A stretch of 64,000 nt of DNA, taken from positions 49,901,659 through 49,965,658 of the forward strand of contig CM049313.1 in the NCBI GenBank assembly GCA_026874595.1, given 5' to 3'. The notes under the pieces were generated by a model. That model had not been told where the DNA came from. It made no database searches and was given only the letters and a program-made list of their open reading frames with translations. Below, in pieces: positions 1-13,321 of this stretch (positions are counted from its first letter, which is position 1; every line of letters begins with the position of its first letter). A program made the translations under genes and the position numbers. This DNA is from Sipunculus nudus. Taxonomy: Eukaryota; Annelida; Sipuncula; Golfingiida; Sipunculidae.

Positions 1-3000
1 GACGTATGCAAGATCAAAGTGTATTTGATTTGAACATCAGCCTTTAATGATTTTTTTTTACTAAATATGTTGCAAAATTATTCTAAAGGCAGGTTTGCAA
101 AATTCTTCATAAAATGTGTATGACGGGAATACTTGTTAAAATGTCCCCCATTATTTTTGTGTCTACCTTGTACCCTTATACTCCTTCTTTCAGGACGAGT
201 CAATAAACATCAGACTGGATGTTCAACAGAATATTCTTGGTCTGATAGAAATGATTTGTGCCCTGCCTATTTTAAGTATTATGCACACAGTTGTAAATTA
301 TTTCACCCTTTTGGATTCATATGACTTCTTTCTGCGACTGAGGAGGTTATGATTTCATCTGTGTATGTTCATCGCTTATTGTAATCTATGAAGCGGCAGG
401 CATATGGTTAAATCAACTGAACTGCGAATACGTTCATATCTTTTTTGTGTGCTTGCTTGTCTGTTGGCGCTGCACAGATCGCACTTAGGTAATGTCCAAA
501 TGTAGATATCAGTTAACGATCATTTACATACGAAATTATCTAGGATGTATATTAATGTAACTCGCACTGGTTAACCTTAGACTTCTATTTTGCAGTTAGC
601 ATTTTCATCAACACAAATACAGACTGAACAAATTGAAATGCAGAAAAAAAAACATTGAATATTGGTACATAATGCACATTGCGTATCCAGTGGTTTGTTT
701 TGCATTGGCAGAGGTATGCGCACTAATGAGTACCCTCTAGTTTAATTATTTAAACCATCGTTGCATCTTCTATAACCAGTTCTTTTTCGAACTTGAGATT
801 ATATGTACGCATATTTAACTTATACCATACACATTTGCAGATAAAATAGGTGTCTCAACATACTGTAACATGAAAATGAACATTAACTCCTCATTACTAC
901 GCGACATATTATTGAACCTACATACAACTAGCTGCAGTGAAATAAAATCTGAAACTTATAATTTGATTTGTATGTTCTCCTTAAAAGAAATCCTAAGATA
1001 ATTTATAGGTATTTTTTTTAAAGTCCTCAATTGAAAATAAGGCGAGTCTAAGAACACGACAAAACAGTTTTATATTAACCAATAAGCTCAAACATTAATG
1101 ACCCAATCAAAAACGTATACATGATCAATCTAACAATCTCTTCTTCCTCTTAAGGATCTTTGTTTGCAATATGTTGTACTTAATTTTAAGTATGATGAAT
1201 ATAATGTTAGTTACGGACATTAATGTGACCGTGTCCCCTTATATATGACAATTCCGATGGATCACTCTGTGCCTTAACATGTCGATCTTTAGAAGTAATT
1301 CACCCAAAAAAAAAACGCCCTCGCCTTTGACACTGGCATCTGGCAGATTTTTAAACCGGAGAACCTTTTTTTTCAATTCAAATTATCCTTTTGTATATAT
1401 TTTGGTGCCACCATCTCCTTAAATATGGCCTTTCCAAAGGTTCCTACAGCACTATTACAAACTAGAAATATATGGTACTTTATCAGAATAGTATCTGCCA
1501 AAGTTTACTTAAAAATCGTTTGCATACTCCTGAACACATTTTTTAACCTTTTTCTTTCACGTTTCGCCTCTTTGCTCGATACTTCTTGCGGATGCGCTAG
1601 ATCCTACCTCAGGTGGCTAAGTGTTGTTGTGGTGAAAAAAACAAATGGGGACTATGTTTTCCCACACAGAACCATAACAACGTAAACATGGTAGGATGGT
1701 CTGAGAATAAGCAGGGCAAGGATGGTTTTGCTGGAAAACTAAGTATTTTATGAGTCAGTTCATACATATGTTTATGTGGATCATTTTATTTCAAACATGA
1801 AATATGCAAATATTACTTTCCAATGTACTTAGTAAAGTTCTTACTTGTTGTTGATATTACTCAAAGAACCTTTAAAAATAAATTTGTTTTAGGCCTTGCA
1901 TGGGCAAATAACTAATAGAGAATTCCGGTCACTGGCCTAGCACAAAGAGGTACTAATGGTAAACAAAACATAATCACAGCCATGCACCACATGGCAAGGC
2001 TGCCGAGCTCAAACAATATTAATATCAACTTAACACTTGATTTAAATGCTGCAATCATAAGATATGAGAGGAGAATATTAATGAATGATTAATTAATATG
2101 ACTGTGTTCTGCTTTTCATTCTTTCTGTTGTGTTGAAGTATTCTCGAACAACTATAAGTCATAGAGCAGACAGCATATTTCCTTGAACCTACCTTCGACC
2201 TATGGATGTTACGTATACCTGGGTAATTCCTACTAAACGTCTAAGATACGGCACCGGCTTTCACGTTTAGCCTGTCATTAATCCCGTCACTTTTAGTCTG
2301 TCATGAAACCCAATCCATAAAGATGTCTTTCTAACAGAACCATAACTTCTTTATAAACAAATAAGGTTTAGACACGTTCAATAGAATAAAAAAAATAAAT
2401 AAAAATCGATATTTAAAAAAAAATTATCGCGATACGTAATGTGAATCTAAATATATAACATTTCTGGATCTCGAGGGTTCTGCTCCCAGAGGTTCTTGTC
2501 ATGGTCTTGACGAAAAGTGGTCTCAATCTCTAATGCCTTCTTAATATCGTGACGAATTTTATCAAGTATGTACCGTACTGTGAATACATATAGGGATTAC
2601 TCTTTCAACTTTTTGTCCACATTGCTGTTAGCAAAATCGCAAACAACGTGTATGCTTATGAAATAATTACTTTATTGGGGCCTTGATTGTTCTATAAGAA
2701 AGATGACAGTTGGGCAAACGTATTTGCGCGAAATCTTTGTCTATGATTTACTGTCTCTGCTTAAATTCTGTTGATTCCATGGTTTTGGCTTTTACCCTAT
2801 AGTAAAAAATCACACCCATTTTTCAATTTGCTTTATGTATGCCCATACAGTTGAGTTGCGAAAATGACTTTAGGTTGATCTTGCTTGCTGATGTCGTAAA
2901 TGAAGCATTGAGAGATAAAATAATTTGACAAATTTCTAAAAAATTTCATGAGTGTGCAGTCCCTTAGCCGGCAGAAACTGTTCTTGCACATGTCCGTAGT

Positions 3001-3103
3001 TGAGCGTCAAAATTCTTATTATACTTGTCTTGCCGTCGGAAAACCGAATCAAAGCCCTGCCGGGGCAATATAGGAATCCCTCCGTTATTCGAACTTAAAC
3101 ATT
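1..3103. other. AT-rich intergenic DNA, nothing recognised
   Basis: Only short open frames (up to 86 codons) on both strands, none with recognisable motifs or homology to the transporter exons. No microsatellite or clear repeat unit seen. Confidence 0.5.
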
Positions 3104-3236
3104 GAATGCATGCATTCATCCAAGTACAGTCCCATGCGTGACCAACATTCCCCGTCCGTGTCCCAGTAAGTTTATATGTTACCTATTCCAGCTAAATATT
3201 GTCATGTTATATTTCAGCATGAGCAAGATAGCCTCT
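3104..3236 (+). repeat. Left arm of a ~135-bp inverted repeat
   Basis: Matches the reverse complement of 4890-5028 with small gaps. Shared words include GCATTCATCCAAGT/GCATTTATCCAAGT, ATGCGTGACCA, AACATTCCCCG, GTTTATATGTT and GCAAGATAGCCTCT. The two arms enclose a three-unit tandem array. Confidence 0.75.
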
Positions 3237-3840
3237 TTTTTATTTCAAGATAGGAATTTTTTTGTAGGGGTCTCGGTGGTGAGTGACTGAATTTGGGGAC
3301 ACCAGGCACGCTTTATTTTGTTTAACAAATAACAAGTGTAGTTAAATGACGTGCACTCTGACACTGTGAAATAAATAATGAATATAGATTGCGCGATCAC
3401 GCCTAATTTCAAGATATATCTGTTTGACTTTGTGCAAAATCGTTTGTGTGAATAGTTCAGTTACTAAATTTGTTTATACTTTGCATTTAAACCTGGCCGC
3501 TGTATCAAAGTCCACCGAATCATATATCTTACAATATCTGTATAAGACCAACAAAGGAAAGCAACATAATCATAAACGAGATACATTACATTAAAAGTAT
3601 TATCTTATTAAGCACAATGTGGAAAACTACTAATGTAGGTCAAGGAGAGACTAAATGTGAGTTTGAGTATGGAAATTAATCACCAATATAAATGATTAAA
3701 ATTAACATTGTAAGAAACGTAGGAATCCTTGAGGCAGTACATTTTAAACAAACCATTCAATTTCCTGTATATATTTAAAAAAGTAAGATAAAGGGCATTT
3801 GCAACCGGATGTGTTTTGAGTTATCTTTTAGAAAATGGCA

Positions 3841-4770
3841 GAAACTGCTGAAATACTGCGTGATCAATAGGCATGCAAAGACTTATGGTCATCAATGCAT
3901 TAGTTGTACAGATAGTTGAGCGTATGTATCAAATTTGACATTATTCTGTGGATAAATACAAGCCCCATAGCTCAAAGGGTAAGGGTAACAGAGGCCTAAT
4001 TTCAGGTGTCTAAGGAGACCTTACAACGACCTCCCAGCATTTCAAGTAAGAAGATTCTAGGTTCAGTGGTTACGAAATATGTCATATTGACAGATGGCCG
4101 CACCTTTTAAGGTCTCAAAAAAAAAAGAGAAAAAATTGCAGGTGGCGCCAGCAGTCTGCCTGCAGGAACTGATGTAACCCTCAATGATCAATATGCTTGC
4201 AAAGAATCATGGTGATCAATGCAGAAGTTGTTCAGATAATTGAGCTTTTGTATCAAATATTCCATTATTCGGGGGATACTCCTGAGCCCCATAGCTTGAA
4301 GGATATAGGTAACAGAGACTTAATTTCAGGTTTACTAGAAGTCTTTTCATGGATCCCGCACTTGCATTTCAAGTAAGACGACTTCAGGTCCAGTGGTTAC
4401 GAATTGCACCCTTTTAACAGATGACCATATCTTTAAAGGTCTAAAAATAGAGGAAAAATGCATACGAATAATTGAAAAAAAATAGGTGGCGGTACCAGTC
4501 TGCAGAAACTAATGAAACACTCCGCGATCAATAGGTATACAAAGAATCATGGTGATCAATGCATTCATTTTTTAGATACCGGAGCTTTTGTGCCATTTTT
4601 TATGATACCGGGGGTACTTCTGAGCCCCTTAGCTAGAAAGATATGGATAACGAGACCTGGTTTCAGGTTACCAATGAGATTTTCCAAGAACCTTCCTGGA
4701 TGTGTATCTAGAAGATTCTAGGTCAGGCAATTACAGTTTGTGCCCCGTTAACGGACGACGGACAAATAGT
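3841..4770. repeat. Tandem array, three diverged units of ~325-340 bp
   Basis: Units start near 3841, 4165 and 4506 with GAAACTGCTGAAATACTGCG, GGAACTGATGTAACCCTCAA and GAAACTAATGAAACACTCCG. Each contains GATCAATA-GC, GAGCCCCATAGCT-GAAGG-like, TTTCAGGT and CCAGTGGTTACGAA-like words in the same order. The third unit is shortened and ends in ACGGACGACGGACAAATAG. Confidence 0.82.
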
Positions 4771-4889
4771 GATCGCTTAAGATGACATATCAGCCGAGCT
4801 TTAATGTCCCTGATATATACATCTTATTATGCCGTAGAAAGCTAAAGTAATGATTCTATTTGAACATGAGAATGACACTCTTTATCCCT

Positions 4890-5028
4890 AGAGGCTATCT
4901 TGCTAATGTTGTTGATATATATAATGCCAAAATCAAGTTGAATAGGAAACATATAAACTAATTGGGATACGGGCGGGGAATGTTCACGCATGGTCACGCA
5001 TCGGTTTGACTTGGATAAATGCATACAT
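4890..5028 (-). repeat. Right arm of the ~135-bp inverted repeat
   Basis: Reverse-complement partner of 3104-3236. It ends 135 bp from the last codon of transporter copy A. Confidence 0.75.
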
Positions 5029-6854
5029 TATATTTGTTTTTATAGTTCTCTTGCTTACATTTCATTCAATCATTTAAATTTTGAAATAGAATGCAATCAG
5101 GCCAAGAATTTAACAACAAATTTTGGATTTTATTGATGAATCTTTAAGAACTAATCTGTCAATCATTTGTCTATTTTCAGGTACCTCTCTGTATACCACT
5201 CACGGATTTCACCTCTGGTTATCGGTAGAGGGCGCTCTTTTGTTTCTGATAGAAGGAAGACCAGGAGGCATGCTGATCCAGAAGTGACGGCAAATATCAC
5301 ACTTGGTAACCACTTCTGAATTCTACCCTGTCAAATCATTTTTATTTAATAAATAAGAAATATCTGTAATAACTCGAATAACAGGATGTTTCCAAGTTTC
5401 TCTGAAGGAAATCATTTATGCCGTTTGAAACATTCATGATAGAACCGTACATTTTATTTTTAATCTTTAGGATTAGTTTTCAGTTTAGTTATTGCGTGAA
5501 AATATATACCATCTATTTACTAAAAAACATTCTTGAAAAACATCTTTGATATTAAATAAAGTAAAAAAATAATATGTACTTTTTGCTAAATTGTTCCGTT
5601 GATAAATTTTAATAATCGATAATTACTAATATTATAAATTAGTAAAAAATGATCAGTAATAATTGAATATTAGTTAAACATCATGTATTAATTCATTGAA
5701 AAAAAGACATACCAGTAGTCTCATGAATGGTGACACCAGGCCTCCGATCAGCCCAAGACCATTAACGAATCCGATTGCAGTTACTCTGAATTTTAAAATA
5801 ACAAACCATTTTTATATCATTAAGGATTGTGTTAAATCCATTAAATTCACAATATTTCAGGGACAAGTGTTATTAATAAGCGCATAAACTTCACATTAAT
5901 GGTCCTCTTAATTTCACAATTTCTCGCCATAATATTCTGGTATAATTCATTTAATAAATTACAGGAAAATTAAATTACCTTAAATTTGTTGGGAAGAGCT
6001 CTGGGATTAAAACCGCGATAATTCTGAAGGACCCAGTGATAGCAAATTTACCCGCAAAAGCTAGTGTTAGAGTTAAAGAACCCAAATCAACACCACCGCC
6101 TTCAAAACAAAACAATATGGGAATTAGATTACAAGTACGTGTTGCGAAATGGTACCATTACCAATACCTGACATAAATATGATACTCTCTGTTTTGATTC
6201 TCATGAGTTTTAGGTCATTATTCTTGTTTTTTTTAAATATCAATGGTCAAGAGTTACCTGACTGTGTTTAAAATAAAATAAAGTTCATGCAAAATTCAGG
6301 AGATGTTAGCAATGACACGCCAGTGCCTTAAGCTAATATAAGTCTTGTGCATAAAGAACTACCGTGAGCTACTTACTTATTTTTGATGGAACGTTCTCAA
6401 GAAGTATCAAGGAAACACTAACCTCAAGAAAGGAAAGTAATAAGAAGAATTTTCCTTCCTAACCTGTGTTTGAGTATTTTAAAAAGAAAATGATTTGTAT
6501 GTAATTTCTAATAATTACAATTTTTTCTGACATTTATCATGTGATTATTGTATACGTCACACTTGCATGTGTTTGCCATTCAATGATGCGTATAATACGG
6601 TCGAGGGAGCGAATAAAAATTAACAAATTAATAATAAACCATAATTTAATTACCCTTATATTTCATTAGGTTTCAAGTCTTCAGTCATTTAACTTAGATG
6701 TTATAATTAATTTCATAGAACAAAAACCATGAGGTATGTATTTAAACCCCTTTCTCATCTTTTTGTTTCAAGATTATGTTGTTAAAACATTTCGCATATG
6801 ATCAACTTTTGCGTTCAATACACTTAGGTCACAATAGAGACCCCTCCTACATTC

Positions 6855-6856
6855 TA

Positions 6857-6921
<65 letters not shown>
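6855..6921. repeat. (CA)n/(TA)n microsatellite
   Basis: Short CA run followed by about 50 bp of TA, in intron 7 of copy A. The equivalent intron of copy E also carries a TA array (46300-46416). Confidence 0.95.
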
Positions 6922-6933
<12 letters not shown>

Positions 6934-7528
6934 AACAGAATGGTAGTTTGATATATAAAATGTTTCTTTACTTTTACATAAAATTAAGACCAACAAAAGA
7001 TAAGCAGATCCACAAAAAAGATGTGTATGAATGTTGAGTGTGTGTATTTGTGTTTGAGGTGAGGAATGATCGCTAGCTTTTAGTAAACTAAATAAATTAG
7101 GTCGGAAACGGACCTATAGAAGGCCCCATTAGTGGATTAATATGTGCGTGTGTTAGTGCATATTTCATTTTCCTACCTATTGATTAACATTGATGCGCTC
7201 AGATAAGCTGGTATTTCTACGAGACTCATTAAGGAAAAGCTAAGATAGATGTTCTGAAAGAGTGCAGGAAGATTGTACATTATCCCATAAAAAACAAGCT
7301 GATTCACAACCCTTAAATAAAATGACAATCAATAAGTAATTATGCTTTTAAAGACCAAATAAATGATGAATACTCTAAGGCGAGAAAAGTACGAGAAAAA
7401 GAAAAAAAAACTAAGACAAATCTTAGCTCTCCTTAACTCAAATAATTTTTCATTGGTAAGATTTTTAGAGCATTCTAAATGTAAAGGTGTACTTTAAGCC
7501 CTCCTGTTCAAAAGACCTTTCTCCATGG

Positions 7529-7530
<2 letters not shown>

Positions 7531-7569
<39 letters not shown>
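7531..7569. repeat. (TA)n microsatellite
   Basis: Pure TA run in intron 6 of copy A. Confidence 0.95.
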
Positions 7570-8645
7570 CTGTATCTATAACTTTATATAAAAAACTGTA
7601 TACTACTTTTTCAATGTTTTCAGGCTTTACTACCTCATTATCATTATTATGTACCTGTGATTGAATTTTTGGTCAGGTCAGCTTACAAGATTAAATGAAA
7701 ACATTCATAATTATAAAAGCAATTATCCTTTCTGGTGAACGGTAATATGGTTATATAAGTTTTTCAGTTGACAGTCTATCAATATGTAAATAAATTGACT
7801 TGCCAGAGAAATGACATGATCAGTGTGTGTCTCATTACTTTATTGCCTTTAAATAAATCTAGAAACTTAATTGCACGAAGCTTGCTTCTCCAAACCGAAG
7901 TTGTCCTTGCCTTCTTCCGGTTTTCCTCCAGCAGATCTATATTCTGCGCTCTGTCACCAGACGACAAGATAATCCGGGACTCAAGTTGGACCTTGAATTG
8001 GATGTTAAATATTCACTATCAACGGATAATTCCAACTGGACATGTGCATATTTTCTTACCCTTTTAGATGAACAACATTTTCCTAAAAAAAATCCCCAAA
8101 TTATGATTCCATCCCTCCTTCGTTTTTATTAAACATTGAAACACAAACAGGTCCCGGATGTTTTCCCCTATCTGGCGTTTTCCACGACTGGTTATTCGTT
8201 TACTTTAGTAAATAATTTGTATGTCGGCGTTTTGATTATAAATAAACAGTGGCTCGATGAACACCTGGATAAAATCCATAACCTAATCTCAAAATTATAG
8301 TTATAAGGGAGTAAATTATTAAAACCAAGGAAACATGATCAATGGACTGTATATTTTTATAACTGAATGTGTCTTATTTATAAGATCTGATAAGTATCGA
8401 GATGCTTTTTTGTAGAAGAATCTGTTTGTATTGACCTTATTTCTCCTGGCAAGTAAATTTAGAACATCTTCGGCTTCCTTATACCTGTTATTTGCTACCA
8501 ACCACACAGGGCGTTCAGGCAGGAAACTATAAAACAGAGCAGGCCGTTTTTTTTCTATAATGGCTATATAACACTAATGTTTTGATTTTCTATTACTAGG
8601 GATTCATTTTTATTCTCTTACCCATATCTTTTTTCGTCTGTATAT

Positions 8646-8649
<4 letters not shown>

Positions 8650-8703
<54 letters not shown>
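8650..8703. repeat. (TA)n microsatellite
   Basis: Pure TA run in intron 4 of copy A. Confidence 0.95.
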
Positions 8704-8705
<2 letters not shown>

Positions 8706-11159
8706 TATATGTTCTTTGGCTTGCTAAAATGTTCATAGTAAAGTGTAATAATTGATACAGGTTAGCGACAGGTTATGTCTTATGAAATATTTCTAGGCCC
8801 AAGCATATAAAACCTGAAATAGTAACATATCATTATTATCGAATGATTACCTTTATTTCATTAAAAACCGTACCACTAACATACCATGTCATTGCAAAAC
8901 AAATTTAAACAAATAAAAAAATAGATTCCGACAAGGTAGTAGATTTGATTCATCTGGTGTAATTTTCTTTAACAATTCTGAAACTTACCGCATGTATAGA
9001 AGAAGGATAAATGGTAGGGCATGGAGGACTTCGTGTAAGTAGCGCCAGGGTCTAATGAAGAAGGCGAAGAGAGTCACAATCATACAGGAAACGGCCCATT
9101 GGATCTGAACAAATACGCTGACAAACCCTCGCAGCCTCGCGGCATACAACTTGGTCATTAATGCATAGCCGGAATGTGCAATTGCCTAAAACAGGATTTC
9201 ATTTGATTCATGATAAGGTTTTGTGATATAGAGTTTTAAAATAAATGTAAATCATAGTTTACCTAATTATGCAGTCATGTAGTTCATTAGCATACAAGTT
9301 TGACTCTGGATTTGACTCTTTCGTGTCGCCTGCGTAGTCTAACTTGGAACATATTTAATATTTATATATCGCATCTAGGCATCATACTTGTATATTGAAT
9401 AAATAAATGTATAATAATATTTTACTGTTGATTTTTGTTTACATTTTTTATTTAAGAATGCTATTAAAAAGAATTCGTATCTGGATCAATCTATTAATTG
9501 TATACACCTACCAACATGAACACTCCAGTACATAAACGCAATACAAAGAACATTGTGTAACTGGTGGAGAATGCAGAAAAGACACTTGGAGTAGCAAATG
9601 TGAACAATAGTACCATGTGTATTCTTTTTCTCCCGAAGAAGTCTATGGACAAAACAATTTGCCCACGATGGCTACAGCTCCACCGGCTGCCACAGAGAGA
9701 CTGATCAGATGAACTCCCCCACACACGAGATCCCACTGAAATGATGGTAATCTTCAAGTAAATTGTGCAAAATTGTTTTTTGAATGTCTGGGGGCTAGAT
9801 GGTATAAGATAAAACCTGTCTTCATATGGTCCCTTTTTATGGCGGATTCTTATTTTTTCAATGATATTTTGGTTTTCTTCTTAAACACCAACAACTTAAA
9901 GGAAAGGAATTTACATCAAAGACTATGGATCAGCCTTATCATGCTTCTGTGAGTCGGAGTGATCAATCTAAGGTTCTCATTTTGTTTTTTTTTATATATT
10001 TCATCAGAAAGTGAGGAGTTTTCCAGCTTACATTAGTACTCTGGCTCTAGACCTAGAATAAAACATGTATTAGATTTTGGTTAATCATCTTTCAATATTT
10101 TAAATATGACTCAATGCTAGTTTAATATTAGCTCAATAAAATGCTGTTACGGGATGCTTAAAATAAGGACATAAGAATGCAATCTTTAAAATTACTTTTA
10201 AGTGTGAATACAGAGGAAAATATTATAATGTAATTTACCATTAACAGCAAAGGTTTTAATTTATACTTTGGATTCAGATGATATAACTCTTTTGAAACTC
10301 TTTCAAATGAAGAAGTTTTTGACTGATATGCTTGCATCAAGTCTGGAAACGTCTCCACAGATACTACACACCATAGTATTACATCAGAAAATATTATAAA
10401 ATAGTTAATATAATATCTTTGATTTGGCAAACTAAAATAGGTGAAAAAAGGGTTTTCGTCCTAAAACTTCTTTGTTCATCAAACGAATTAAACGTTCATA
10501 CCTTCATAAGTTTTTCTTTAAAATATAATTAGGTAAGAATATCATCATAATTGCACAGTGTACATTATATTTGTGGCAGTCTGATTATACGATTATGGGT
10601 CGGATAACATTAAAATCTTTTAAAAGTTATTGTTCATTAAAACATATAATGAGTCATTACCCGATCCTACCACAACCTTTGTTTCTTAAGATAGACAGAA
10701 TGCAAAAAAAAAAAAGCAAAAGAGAATCATACCTATGAAAATTATGGCAAAGAAATTGGTGACTAAAGGCAGATAGTTGCTAAGTCCAAGTGACATTAGG
10801 ATGGCAAAACTCCCTGGCGTCACAGTACCAACTTTAGATAATGCTTCATTTACATCCATGGCTGAATGGGATGTGACTTGGTTTTATCTTCAGTAGTCCA
10901 AACAGTGCAATATTTGTTGTGTTGTCACTGAATTTCATAATCATAATGTTGAATGAATGATAATTAAAAAAAGAAGAAGATATATGCAAGGTAAATCGCT
11001 GTTAAGACTACTCTCGTGTAAAACTATAACATGCCTGTTGTTGGACTAAAGACGATTCAGATATGCCCAAAAAATATAAAAACACTTTTATGATTGGCTA
11101 ACTATTCTGCACACATATGTCATTAAAATAAAACACATGCACATATTTGAAAATTCCTT

Positions 11160-11770
11160 AAAGTTCTTCATGTAGTCACTAATGTATCAGAACCACAATC
11201 CTTAATGTAGTCCCTCATGTATCAGAACCACGGTCTCCAGATAGTCCCTCATGTATAATAACCACAGTCGCTTGTGAGGTCTCCATTTATCAGAAACACA
11301 GGCGCCCAGGCAATCCGCCGTGTGTCAAAACCACAGTTCTTTATGTTGTGTCTCATGTATCAGAACCACAGTCACTATAATGTTGTCCCTTATTAATCAG
11401 AACCACAGTCCCTCGTAGTCTTTCCTTTATCAGAACCACAGTTCTTCATGTAGTCCCTAATGTATTAGAACCACAGTTCCTCATGTAGTCCCACATCTTT
11501 CAGATCCACAGTCCCCTATGTGATCCCTCATGTATCAGAACCTCATTCCCTCAAGTAGACCCTATTTATCAGAGCCACAGTCCTCCATGGAGTCACTAAT
11601 GTTCCAGAATTAAGGCCCCTAACGTAGTTCGTCATGTTTCAGAATAACAGTTACCCTCATGCAGTCCCTCATCTATCAGAGCAACAGTTCCTCATGTAGC
11701 CCATTTAGTAAGAAAAAATACGATCCCTTACGTAGTCTCTCATGTATCGTAACCAAAGTCCCTTACGAAT
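11160..11770. repeat. ~36-bp minisatellite, about 17 diverged units
   Basis: Degenerate units around CCTCATGTATCAGAACCAC + AGTCCCTCATGTAGTC, with ATCAGAACCACAGT recurring every 35-38 bp. It lies 300 bp upstream of copy A exon 1. There are no unique spacers, so it is not a CRISPR-like array. Confidence 0.88.
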
Positions 11771-12060
11771 GCCAACACTGGGAGAATGTTTGCCTTTACT
11801 TGATATATGTATATAAACTAATGAAAAACGTTGCTAACATATATAATGAAATTTGTTTCCCATTGAAACCCATGATGGATGTCTATCCATATATAACATA
11901 TATAAAATACTTATTGTAAATATTCCTTCAAAAATTGTTTTAGAGACTGATTAAGGGATTAAACATTTCTAACTAAGCAAATGATCTTGCGTAGCCTGAA
12001 GTTAACAGATAGTGGTCAAGGTGAAGGCCGAGGTCAAAGATATTGACCAATTGTTTATTG

Positions 12061-12699
12061 TGTTACATGTGCCCTTTTTATTGAGTGACACGGGCGTAAC
12101 TCGTGTTGTAGCGGCCTCGCCTGGCCGAGTGTTGTAAACTCAGTTTAATCCGTACTTGTTGAACTCTCGCGGAGTGTAACAGCTCACTGCCGAGCTATTC
12201 TAGAGTTTTCGGATGAAAGGTTATAAAAAAGGGGCTGTGTTTTAGAGCCGGGAGAGAGGTGAGAGAACATTCCAGCGGACACAGAAGCGTGTATGTCAGT
12301 TTGTGGGACCTATTCCGATATTTGCGGCAATTATAGATTTTCTTCAGATTTTTGTGAGGAATCTTATTTGGTCTTCAGTTTACTTTCGGGATGGTTACAA
12401 GAGCTTTACATTGGACTGTTATTCTCCGAGAGAATTTGTGTGAACTGTTCGTCCGGCTTTTATATTTTAAAGGACTTATTGCTGTGACAGTGGTGTTACC
12501 AGGTACTGTGCACTTTATTTTACTGTGTGAATTTTATTTATTTTTGTTATACTGCTGTTATAATGTGTAATTGTATTGATTTGGTGTATTGTAATGTTAG
12601 GGTTGTTTTAAGAATAAATTATAGTTATTTGTTAACAAAAAAAAAAACACTTACTTCTTTGTTCATTCCCCTAGACATTTCACGCTGCCTAGTGTAACA
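12061..12699 (+). mobile_element. Probable solo LTR of a Gypsy-type retrotransposon
   Basis: Begins TGTTACA and ends TGTAACA, an inverted terminal pair typical of LTRs. Inside are a TATA box (TATAAAA, 12222-12228), a GC-richer transcribed part, and a poly(A) signal AATAAA at 12613-12618 near the right end, in the order U3-R-U5 on the plus strand. Length 639 bp is normal. The flanks TATTG and TAATC share three of five bases, so a target duplication is at best degraded. No second LTR was found. A Gypsy pol remnant in the same orientation lies 0.6 kb downstream and may belong to it. Confidence 0.62.
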
Positions 12700-13321
12700 T
12701 AATCTGATTTTTTTTTTATCTCCTTGACAAAATTTATGTTCATCACGCATACGTGATCTGTTGATTTCAGGTTCCGTAACAATTGCAAACAATAGTTAAT
12801 GCTAAGAACCATACGATCAAATCATTTTACAAATAGATTTACTGTTAACTTCATTCCCAAAAGTCTAATAGGAAGGGAAAGTCAGGATCAAAAATACCAA
12901 ATATTATTTTTTTTTTTGCCAGAAAAGTATGACAAAAATAAGAACGATACTAAGAATAATATTACCAAAAGATACGATTATAATGCTTTCAAAATTATCA
13001 CATGAAATTGATGGGCTTGTTATTTTTACGTATTTTGAGTATAAAATATAATGTATATCGACAGTTTGAGTAGAGTTCAACAAATTACTTTCCAGGGGCG
13101 ATCCAGGATTCACGAGAAGGAGAGGTCTAACCCAGGAACACTACGACAACGCCTTAAAAAGGTCCCTAGATAAGAGGCATAGAGGGGACAAATACCACAA
13201 GCGGACACGAGCACATATGAATGTGATCCCAGAGCGAAACTGCATCACTTAATAGCATCTGGAACAGATTAATTGGATCATGAAGATGAAACACCATTGG
13301 ATGTAATGATCAACATCACCA

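Larger units (their letters stand above)
5163..10859 (-). pseudogene. SLC22-like transporter copy A, all 11 exon positions present but disabled
   Basis: Exon positions in transcript order: 10859-10733, exon 2 remnant from about 10049, 9735-9512, 9185-8989, 8526-8436, 7991-7804, 7311-7177, 6463-6377, 6099-5979, 5785-5713, 5327-5163. Exons 1, 4-7, 9 and 10 have exactly the lengths of copy E. Translations keep family marks: MDVNEAL, WDLVCGG, FFGRKR, FLPERPVWLVA, ELFPTNLR, SETKERPLP. Lesions: exon 2 keeps only GLEPEY and then meets TAA, with the glycosylated loop lost; exon 3 is 224 nt instead of 231, a 7-nt deletion just before FFGRKR that shifts frame; exon 8 is 87 nt instead of 86, giving an in-frame TGA. 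The last exon ends at TGA 5163 rather than at the copy E stop. Exon 6 has a GC donor (GCAAGT). A mostly intact copy with several independent hits suggests fairly recent loss. A shortened transcript cannot be excluded. Confidence 0.87.

Noticed and set aside
10158-10430. 90-codon minus-strand frame in copy A as a diverged exon 2 (NPKYKL resembles LEPKYE)
   Set aside because: It lacks the CVGGW and Cys pattern and sits upstream of a better exon 2 start (GLEPEY after TTCTAG near 10051).
11160-11770. Regularly spaced short repeat as a CRISPR array
   Set aside because: Units are contiguous and degenerate with no unique spacers, and the DNA is eukaryotic. It is a minisatellite.
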